Source: Lithobates sylvaticus
Taxonomy: Eukaryota; Chordata; Amphibia; Anura; Ranidae
Reading direction: 5' to 3'
NCBI GenBank assembly: GCA_028564925.1
Contig: CM053026.1
Span: 605,447,616-605,511,615 of the forward strand
DNA length: 64,000 nucleotides
Shown: positions 57,659 to 64,000 of the stretch, piece by piece
How the letters are laid out: each line of letters starts with the position of its first letter
Numbering within the stretch: the first letter of the stretch is position 1
Program-made: the position numbers and the translations under genes
The notes under the pieces: model-generated
What the model saw: only the letters and a program-made list of their open reading frames with translations
Database searches by the model: none
Told to the model about the DNA's origin: nothing

Positions 57659-59330
57659 AGGTACGTCCGCCCAGCCAGCAGTAGTGGGAGCCAGGCTCTC
57701 AAAATTCCAGCTGGCTTGGGCGGGTACCATCAGAGACCCGTGGACGGTGGCTACCGTCCGTTTCGGGCACAGGTGGTCCTTCCAGGGTCGACCCCCGGGT
57801 GACCACTTCTGTCCAACCAAGCTTCCATCCTCACATCACAAAAGGGCGTTGCTGCTGGACTACGTCCAGGAATTGCTCCGAAAGGAGGCTATAGTGGAGG
57901 TGCCCGGATCTCAAAGAGGCAGGGGGTTTTACTCCCCCCTCTTCCTGGTCAGGAAAAAGTCAGGGGATCTGCGCCCCGTCCTAGACCTGAAAAGGCTCAA
58001 CCGATTCATCCGGGTGGAATCTTTCAAGATGGAAAGTCTACAATCCATCCTTCAGGCCGTAAACCTGGGGGATTGGATGTTGTCCGTGGACCTTCAGGAC
58101 GCATACCTGCACGTCCCAATCCATATCTTGTTCCGAAGATTCCTCCGGTTCTCTATAGACCAGCGGCACTTCCAGTTCCAGTGCCTGCCGTTCGGGATCT
58201 CTACGGCCCCCAGAACTTTTACAAAGATCCTCCTCCCGGTAGTGGCGGCCCTGAGAGAAAGGGGTTTGAGGGTCCACCACTATCTGGACGACATTCTCCT
58301 ACTCTCAGGCACCAGAGAATCCCTTATTCAACACCGGGAAATTCTAATTTCCACCCTTCAGAGTCTGGGGTGGCTCATAAATTGGGGGAAAAGCAACCCT
58401 CAGCCCTCGCAGAGAATGGTCTTTCTGGGGGCCGTATTGGATACTCGGTCAAATACGATAGAGTTGCCCCCAGAGAAGATCCCTCCTCTGACCCAGAAAA
58501 TCAGGAGAGCCATCCTAGCCACTTCCCTGCCGGCCAGAGCGTGCCTCAGCCTGCTGGGCTCCCTATCGGCCACCATTCCGATGGTACAATGGGCGCACTG
58601 GAACGCGAGGCCTCTACAGATCTCGTTTCTGCGCCAATGGAACGGCTCGGCCATGTCTCAGCCCATCCACATTTCACAGGAGGTCAAACAGTCCCTGAGA
58701 TGGTGGACCCGGCCGAGCAACTTGGGCAGGTACAGGCATATTATTCCCCCCCCTCAGGAGGTGGTTACCTCGGATGCCAGTTTGGAGGGTTGGGGGGCCC
58801 ATTACCTACACCATGCGGCCCAGGGCCGCTGGCCATTCGAAGCTCGGGACATCGTTTCCAACGTTCTGGAAATGAGGGCGGCTCTCCAGGCCCTCCTGGC
58901 CTTTGGCCCTCTCCTGAGGGGCAAGCAGGTCCTCCTGAGGTTAGACAACAGAGTCGCTGTCGCCTATGTCAACCGCCAGGGGGGTACCAAGAGCTCTTCC
59001 ATGATGCGGGAAGTTCTCCCTGTTATGGAATGGGCACAGCGGAACCTCCTGGACCTCAGGGCAGTCTACATTCCAGGTACCGAGAATCTCCTGGCCGATT
59101 CCCTCAGCAGGAGATTTCTCTCCAACAACGAGTGGTCCCTGAGTCCGCGGGCCTTCGCCCTGATCTCCAAAACCTGGGGCCCCCCGGATATAGACCTGGC
59201 AGCGACTCCGGACAATACCAAGTGTCAGAGATTCCTGTCTCGAGTCCCCTTCCCCTCAGCGGAGGGGACAGACTGTCTCCACCACCCCTGGGACTTCCAC
59301 CTCGGGTATATCTTCCCCCGACCCCCTTGA
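57540..59330 (+). CDS. DIRS reverse transcriptase-RNase H frame
   Basis: A 596-residue frame that would make element DNA from RNA. Reverse-transcriptase motifs: KKSGDLRPVLDLKRLNRFIR near residue 140, MLSVDLQDAYLHVPIH near 180, LPFGISTAPRTFTKILLPV near 220 and catalytic YLDD near 248. RNase H motifs: DASLEGWGAHY near 410, an E in NVLEMRAAL, RLDNRVAVAYVNRQGG near 467 and NLLADSLSR near 516. The YLDD box and this RNase H form are typical of DIRS rather than of LTR elements. Confidence 0.9.
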   Translation: MLGPTDQARSTGGTGGIPRLPSPNSKNLRPLRLMTRSLFEGTSAQPAVVGARLSKFQLAWAGTIRDPWTVATVRFGHRWSFQGRPPGDHFCPTKLPSSHHKRALLLDYVQELLRKEAIVEVPGSQRGRGFYSPLFLVRKKSGDLRPVLDLKRLNRFIRVESFKMESLQSILQAVNLGDWMLSVDLQDAYLHVPIHILFRRFLRFSIDQRHFQFQCLPFGISTAPRTFTKILLPVVAALRERGLRVHHYLDDILLLSGTRESLIQHREILISTLQSLGWLINWGKSNPQPSQRMVFLGAVLDTRSNTIELPPEKIPPLTQKIRRAILATSLPARACLSLLGSLSATIPMVQWAHWNARPLQISFLRQWNGSAMSQPIHISQEVKQSLRWWTRPSNLGRYRHIIPPPQEVVTSDASLEGWGAHYLHHAAQGRWPFEARDIVSNVLEMRAALQALLAFGPLLRGKQVLLRLDNRVAVAYVNRQGGTKSSSMMREVLPVMEWAQRNLLDLRAVYIPGTENLLADSLSRRFLSNNEWSLSPRAFALISKTWGPPDIDLAATPDNTKCQRFLSRVPFPSAEGTDCLHHPWDFHLGYIFPRPP

Positions 59331-59406
59331 TAGCGAGATTTCTGCTCAGGCTCAAGCGGTCATCAGCCCTAGTGGTGGCCGTGATCCCCTTCTGGCCCAG
59401 GAGGCC

Positions 59407-60561
59407 ATGGTTTACCACTCTCCTACAGTTGAGCACAACAGACCCGCTCCCCCTTCCACAGTCAGTCGACCTGCTCTCCCAGGGCCATCTATTACACCCG
59501 AGTCCAGAGAGGATGCACCTGATGGCCTGGAGACTGAAAGGTCTAGGTACCTAGAGCGGGGCTGTTCCGCTAGGGTAGTGGACACCCTACTTCAGGCCAG
59601 GAAATCCACCACAAACACCACCTACCGGCGGGTTTGGGATAGGTTCACCTCCTTCGCCCATCAGCAGGAGTGGGATCTATCCTCCATCTCAACCCCTCAG
59701 ATACTGGAGTTTCTGCAGACAGGTCTGGACAAAGGCCTCGGCTCCAGCACCCTTAAGGTGCAGGTGTCAGCCCTGTCCGCCCTGACTGGGACTAGATGGG
59801 CCCTCGACCCTCTTGTCGTTCAGTTCCAGAGGGCATGTCTCAAGCTGAGGCCTCCCAGGAAGCCTTCATTCCCGACCTGGGACCTGTCGGTCGTTCTGGA
59901 GGCCCTATCTAAAGAACCCTTCTTCCCTCTAGAAGGCATCTCCCTCTGGGATCTGACGCTAAAGGTGACATTCCTCATCGCTATAACATCGGCTAAAAGG
60001 GTCTCTGAGATGCAAGCCTTACTGGCCAGGGATCCATATCTGGTCGTCCACCCAGACAGGGTAGTCCTAAAACCCTCAGACCGCTTCATCCCTAAAGTGT
60101 CGTCCTCCTTTCACTTCAACCAAGAGATTAACCTGCCAGCGCTCACCACAGACCAGGGCGATCCGCACCCCCTGGATGTCAGAGGTAACATCATCAAATA
60201 CCTCTCGGCCTCAGAACCCTTTAGGAAGTCAGAAAACCTCCTAATCATCCCTCACGGTTTCAGGAGAGGTCAGTCAGCATCGGCCCGCACCATCGCCTCA
60301 TGGCTGGTGAAAACCATCAAGAAGGCCTACTCGCTAAGTGCTACGCAGATCCCGGACGGGTTGAAGGCGCATTCCACCAGGGCAGTGGCGACCTCATGGG
60401 CAGCCTATTGTAGGGTCTCAGCTGAAACCATCTGCAGGGCGGCCACCTGGTCCTCCAGGAATACTTTTATTTCCAATTATAAAGTCGATTCTGCCCGCTT
60501 GTCTACTGTAAATTTTGGGAGATCGGTTATTCAGGCCAACTCTGCCATTCCTTGTGAATAG
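59407..60561 (+). CDS. DIRS tyrosine recombinase frame
   Basis: A 384-residue frame. DIRS elements integrate with this enzyme instead of a DDE integrase. An N-terminal SAM-like core-binding region (RKSTTNTTYRRVWDRFTSFA, LKVQVSALSALTGTRW) precedes the catalytic domain: the first Arg in SAKRVSEMQALL near residue 197, His-x-x-Arg in LKAHSTRAVATSWA near 321 and a candidate Tyr nucleophile in FISNYKVD near 357. It ends about 40 bp before the internal complementary region. Confidence 0.9.
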   Translation: MVYHSPTVEHNRPAPPSTVSRPALPGPSITPESREDAPDGLETERSRYLERGCSARVVDTLLQARKSTTNTTYRRVWDRFTSFAHQQEWDLSSISTPQILEFLQTGLDKGLGSSTLKVQVSALSALTGTRWALDPLVVQFQRACLKLRPPRKPSFPTWDLSVVLEALSKEPFFPLEGISLWDLTLKVTFLIAITSAKRVSEMQALLARDPYLVVHPDRVVLKPSDRFIPKVSSSFHFNQEINLPALTTDQGDPHPLDVRGNIIKYLSASEPFRKSENLLIIPHGFRRGQSASARTIASWLVKTIKKAYSLSATQIPDGLKAHSTRAVATSWAAYCRVSAETICRAATWSSRNTFISNYKVDSARLSTVNFGRSVIQANSAIPCE

Positions 60562-60603
60562 AAAACTACTATTGATGCATTACCCACCCTGTCTGCGAGT
60601 TAC

Positions 60604-60710
60604 TCCCCAGAGTGTATGCTGCCATGATGCGACAGGAAAACGGAAAATTGTATACTTACCTTTCCGTAATTTTCCTTTCCTGTCGCATCCTCATGGCAGC
60701 ATACAATATC
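60604..60710. repeat. DIRS internal complementary region
   Basis: Its left half (GAGTGTATGCTGCCATGATG...) is complementary to the outer left terminus. Its right half (CGGAAAATTGTATACTTACC ... CATCCTCATGGCAGCATAC) is the inverse of 60830-60897. It also forms a hairpin with itself. Confidence 0.85.
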
Positions 60711-60745
60711 CCTCCCATTCTTAAATAAAGGTGATTCATATATAC

Positions 60746-60897
60746 AGAGAATACCGGGGCGGGGGCCGTATCTTCATCTTATAGTTATGTGGTCCTATCA
60801 GGTTGTGGAGGCGGAGTCACAACCCAGAGTGTATGCTGCCATGAGGATGCGACAGGAAAGGAAAATTACGGAAAGGTAAGTATACAATTTTCCGTTT
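60746..60897. repeat. DIRS right inverted terminal repeat and extension
   Basis: 60746-60862 is the inverse of the left terminal repeat. A 35-bp extension (AAAATTACGGAAAGGTAAGT, ATACAATTTTCCG) pairs only with the internal complementary region. Confidence 0.85.
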
Positions 60898-60969
60898 TTT
60901 TGCTAGAAAATTACTTAGAACCCCCAAACATTTTATATTGTTTTTTTTTAACAATTTTCCGTTTTTTTT
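60898..60969. mobile_element. TTAACC-type repeat fragment
   Basis: GCTAGAAAATTACTTAGAAC and CCCCCAAACATTTTATATTG look like the interior of the element that resumes at 62026, now split by the inverted repeat. Confidence 0.5.
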
Positions 60970-62025
60970 ATATTGCAGCAGCGCTTATGTCCTTATTCGC
61001 ACCGAGGACTATACGGTAAATCACAGATGAAAGAAGATGAGTGAATATTTCAATCGCTACTGTAAAAGTTCTTTCCGTGCAAAATAATCAGTATCCACCG
61101 AGAATTCCACCAGGTATTCACCACGTGCGATATAAATTCCCCGCATGGGGATGCACTCACCAGACCCAAGTTAAAAATACGCCCATCAAATAGGTTTATC
61201 CAGCATCAGCGTTTCTCCACTCCTTATCTCCTTATGCAGCAGACATAGCAGGAACATACACCAATTCCCCTCATATAGAAAGAAGGTTGCATATAGTGTA
61301 ATACTGTATAAAAGATTTTATTGGGTATAAAACTTCCCCCCCTTAGTACATAAATGCGTACCCTGCATCAATAAAAATCAAGCGTTGTATTAGTACTGTG
61401 CCTGTTAAGGTGCTTTAGCCCCGCCGGAACTGGTGTTATCACTCGGCTGTATAGAACAGCGCTCAGCTTCCTGCTGCCTAGTCCCTGGAGCGCACGTTTG
61501 AGGCGCAGAAAACGTCACTTCCGGTTGTCGGTCACTGCCCTGACGTTTCGTCACATCCGGACTTCTTCTGAGGGAGCCCTTAACCTTAACAGGCACAGTA
61601 CTAATACAACGCTTGATTTTTATTGATGCAGGGTACGCATTTATGTACTAAGGGGGGGGAAGTTTTATACCCAATAAAATCTTTTATACAGTATCACACT
61701 ATATGCAACCTTCTTTTTATATGAGGGAAATTGGTGTATGTTCCTGCTATGTCTGCTGCATAAGGAGATAAGGAGTGGAGAAACGCTGATGCTGGATAAA
61801 CCTATTTGATGGGCGTATTTTTAACTTGGGTCTGGTGAGTGCATCCCCATGCGGGGAATTTATATCGCACGTGGTGAATACCTGGTGGAATTCTCGGTGG
61901 ATACTGATTATTTTGCACGGAAAGAACTTTTACAGTAGCGATTGAAATATTCACTCATCTTCTTTCATCTGTGATTTACCGTATAGTCCTCGGTGCGAAT
62001 AAGGACATAAGCGCTGCTGCAATAT
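60970..62025. repeat. Large inverted repeat: 442-bp arms, 172-bp spacer
   Basis: Left arm 60970-61411 (ATATTGCAGCAGCGCTTATG...) and right arm 61584-62025 (...CATAAGCGCTGCTGCAATAT) are reverse complements with only a few differences by eye (for example in the C/G run at 61337 and 61650, and at 61276 and 61716). The spacer 61412-61583 is CpG-rich and holds a hammerhead-like motif. TTTTATTGGG and ATCAATAAAAATCAAG words resemble the 21540-21660 region. No coding capacity. Confidence 0.95.
61538..61574 (-). ncRNA. Hammerhead-ribozyme-like motif in the palindrome spacer (copy d)
   Basis: Read in reverse: CCCT (stem I), CAGAAGA (one change from CUGANGA), an extra A, GTC/GAC stem II with loop CGGATGT, GAAA, self-complementary ACGT sharing the GAAA end, C at the expected cleavage position, then AGGG closing stem I. 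The core U is replaced by A, which should lower or abolish activity. Confidence 0.35.
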
Positions 62026-62666
62026 TATAGAGACTTTATATAGGAAGGACTGTTTTTATAAAATTGCCATATTTTCATATTTTTTTACACTGTTTTGAAA
62101 AATTGGATCATTTTTATTCCTATTACAAGGAATGTAAACATCCCTTGTAATAGAAAAAAGCATGACAGGTCCTCTTAAATATGAGATCTGGGATCAAAAA
62201 GTCCTCAGATCTCATATTTGGACTTAAATGCAATAAAAAAAAAAAAATTGTCATTTGAAAAAATGACATTGAAAAAATGTGTGCCTTTAAGAGGTATGGG
62301 CAGAAGTGAGGTTTTGACATCCCTTCCACCCTGCTATGGTATAGAGACAGGTGGGGGCCATCTTAGACTCACTTGTCTCCATACCACAGACATGACAGGT
62401 CCCGATCGCCTCCGCCGCTACTGGCGGCTCCGGCTCCTTGCTCCAGCGGAGGGCACGGGAGAGCTGCAGGAGGGGGTGGCACCTCTCCCGCCGCCGATAA
62501 CGGTGATCTTGCGGTGAACCCGCCGCAGAGACCACCATTATCGTACACACGACCGGCGCCTGAAGAGATGGATATCCCAGTTGTGGCAGCTGCTGCTGCC
62601 GTTACCGAGATATCCCTCTTCAAAAAAGGGACGTACATCGTCGTGCACTGGTCGTAAAGTGGTTAA
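62026..62666 (+). mobile_element. TTAACC-type element, right part
   Basis: CATCCCTTGTAATAGAAAAA, an inverted ATATGAGATCTG/CAGATCTCATAT pair, GC-rich sequence with GCCGCCG words, then GTCGTAAAGTGGTTAA at the right end. Non-coding; the 80-130-codon frames on both strands are by-products of GC content. Confidence 0.6.
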
Positions 62667-62808
62667 TTTTGGTTCAGGGTTCTTAATATTCATACCAGAC
62701 CCAAAGGGCCTGGTGATGGACTGTGGGGGAATCCCGTGCCGTTTTTTTCTAATGACTTTCATGTGTATTGCCGGGACCGACAATTCATTATAGCCGCAAG
62801 TACTTTTA
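62667..62808. repeat. Repeat fragment (ATACCAGACC... GGGCCTGGT)
   Basis: CATACCAGACCCAAAGGGCC, GGGAATCCCGTGCCG and TTGCCGGGACCGACAATTCA. It probably belongs to the repeat whose other part lies at 55170-55265. Confidence 0.45.
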
Positions 62809-63233
62809 TGCCCCGTACACACGATCGGAAATTCCGCCAGCAAAAGTCTGAAAGAGCTTTTGGTTGGAAATTCCAACCGTGTGTATGCTCCATCTGACTT
62901 TTGCTGGCGGAATTCCTGCCAGTATAACATTGAGAGCAGGTTCTCAATTTTTCGGTCGGAAAAAGTTCCGATCTAAAATTCTGATCGTCTGTACCAATTC
63001 CGACGCGCAAAATTCCTACGCATGCTCGGAAACAATTTGACGCATGCTCGGAAGCATTGAACTTAATTTTCTCGGCTCGTCATAGTGTTGTACGTCACCG
63101 CGTTCTTGACGGTTGAAAGTTTAGAGAACTTTTTTGTGACTGTGTGTATGCAAGCCAAGCTTGACCGGAACTCCGTCGGAAAAAAAAAAAAAAAGATTTT
63201 TCCAACGTAAATTCCACTCGTGTGTACGGAGTA
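62809..63233. mobile_element. Harbinger-derived short element with TTA duplication
   Basis: Left TGCCCCGTACACACGATCGG, right CACTCGTGTGTACGGAGTA, flanked by TTA at 62806-62808 and 63234-63236. Interior ACGCATGCTCGGAAACAATT words match 48789-49202. Contains an A-run near 63180. Confidence 0.85.
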
Positions 63234-63256
63234 TTATATGACTTTTTTTCCTTTAG

Positions 63257-63596
63257 AAGTGTCATTTTGCTCTCGGACTGTGTTGGAAACATGCGCCTCT
63301 TTACAGGCATATTATAGACGAAATTTAAAGGAATATTTCACTTTTATTGTTTCACTTTAAGCATTATTAAAATCACTGCTCCCGAAAAAACTTCAGTTTT
63401 TAAAACTTTTTTTGCATCAATACATGTCCCCTGGGGCAGGACCCAGGTCCCCTTGCATATAAGCCTTTAAAATTAGCACTTTTGATTATTCATGTTCGTG
63501 TCCCATAGACTTTAACCGTGTTCGCGTGTTCAAACTAATTTTTTGCCTGTTCACATGTTCTGCTGCGAACCGAACCTTGGGGTGTTCGGCTCATCC
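63257..63596. repeat. Unnamed interspersed repeat, copy 2
   Basis: Collinear with 34262-34583 over its length. It begins GTCATTTTGCTCTCGG and ends GGGTGTTCGGCTCATCC. Confidence 0.8.
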
Positions 63597-63598
63597 GT

Positions 63599-63820
63599 AG
63601 TTGTCAGTGTAAATTCCCCCTTACATGGAAGTCATTGTATGTTCCCCTTACACTGGTGGTTGGTGCAAATGCTTTTATTACATTGTTGTCAGTTTAAAAA
63701 TCCCTCTTTATATTGGTGGGTGGCATAAAATCCCCCCTCACATTGGTGGTCAGTGTAAATCCCCCTTCACATTGGTGGTCATTGTAAATTCCCCATTGCA
63801 TTGGTGGTCAGTGTAGAATC
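63599..63820. repeat. Degenerate tandem repeat, unit about 32 bp (TTGGTGGTCAGTGTAAATCC...)
   Basis: Six to seven units of CCCCTTACATTGGTGGTCAGTG type, related to the array at 3826-4010. Confidence 0.75.
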
Positions 63821-64000
63821 TATATACTTGCCAAAGATTTCCAGCTTTGCTCTACATGATTCAGAATTTGCCACAGTGTACTGCCTCCTAACTAATCCCA
63901 CCCTTCCACCACTGCCACTGATCACATCAACACCCCAGCATTGCCACTGATCACACCCCCCTCCCCCCAGCATTGCCACTATTCCAATGAGTCCTAGGAT
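63821..64000. repeat. Short tandem words CAGCATTGCCACTGATCACA, then window end
   Basis: Three diverged copies between 63895 and 63990. Nothing else seen. Confidence 0.5.

Larger units (their letters stand above)
55266..60897 (+). mobile_element. DIRS-type retroelement, nearly whole (fossil)
   Basis: A tyrosine-recombinase retroelement of about 5.6 kb. Parts in order: left inverted terminal repeat (55266-55377), leader, gag-like frame, reverse transcriptase-RNase H frame, tyrosine recombinase frame, internal complementary region (60604-60710) and right inverted terminal repeat (60746-60897). The internal region is complementary to the outer edges of both terminal repeats, the family's hallmark for circular intermediates. 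It looks nearly whole, with about one break, so it is probably young. Confidence 0.9.

Noticed and set aside
56449-57820. Reverse frames of 127-187 codons opposite the DIRS gag-like frame
   Set aside because: Antisense shadows in GC-rich coding sequence.
58073-59554. 493-codon forward frame overlapping the DIRS reverse transcriptase in another phase
   Set aside because: Mostly a proline-rich shadow of the RT-RNase H frame; not annotated as a separate gene.
62369-62657. Forward and reverse frames near 90 codons
   Set aside because: GC-rich interior of a TTAACC-type element; no motif.

Overview
This is vertebrate nuclear DNA, most likely from an anuran amphibian and probably a true frog (ranoid). 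That view rests on the mix of repeats: Tx1/L1-type LINEs, a DIRS element with a tyrosine recombinase, PIF/Harbinger elements with their short derivatives, and many short elements ending in TTAA. The assignment comes from memory of such families, not from a search. I recognise no host gene exon, tRNA or rRNA. Almost every long open frame belongs to a transposable element or is a by-product of a tandem repeat. There is one 500-base gap (50744-51243).

Layout. 1-3268: 5' part of a decayed Tx1/L1-type LINE, reverse strand, running off the left edge. 3.3-10.0 kb: mostly unclassified AT-rich DNA with a possible solo LTR, two TTAA-ended elements and a LINE tail. 10011-17633: a 7.6 kb PIF/Harbinger transposon with an uninterrupted DDE transposase, an uninterrupted Myb/SANT-like gene and a MADF gene with one frameshift. 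17.6-25 kb: hAT remnants, a microsatellite, a satellite-like block of about 165-bp units, and three repeats carrying a hammerhead-ribozyme-like core. 25-34 kb: small inverted-repeat elements, long minisatellites, a possible solo LTR and a LINE tail. 34874-35225: a palindrome with no spacer, followed by another repeat with a hammerhead-like core. 36.8-40.9 kb: several small inverted-repeat elements. 41111-48780: a nearly complete LINE with a 6-bp flanking duplication. 48.8-54.6 kb: Harbinger, hAT and TTAA short elements and the gap. 55266-60897: a nearly whole DIRS retroelement. 60970-62025: a 1056-bp inverted repeat with 442-bp arms and a hammerhead-like motif in its spacer. The rest is short elements and tandem repeats.

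How the parts relate. The autonomous Harbinger carries the two proteins that PIF/Harbinger elements usually need (nuclease and Myb-like DNA binder) plus a MADF protein. The MADF and Myb genes diverge from one short region, while the Myb and transposase genes converge on a foldback. Three short elements elsewhere (39065, 48789, 62809) share its ends and sit between TWA duplications, so the window holds a possible driver and its passengers. The LINE and DIRS copies each keep most of what their families need.

The most unusual items are the five hammerhead-like motifs, the two large palindromes, the three-gene Harbinger with an inverted partial copy of its MADF exon, and NRF-1-like palindromes in the promoter-like regions of unrelated elements.
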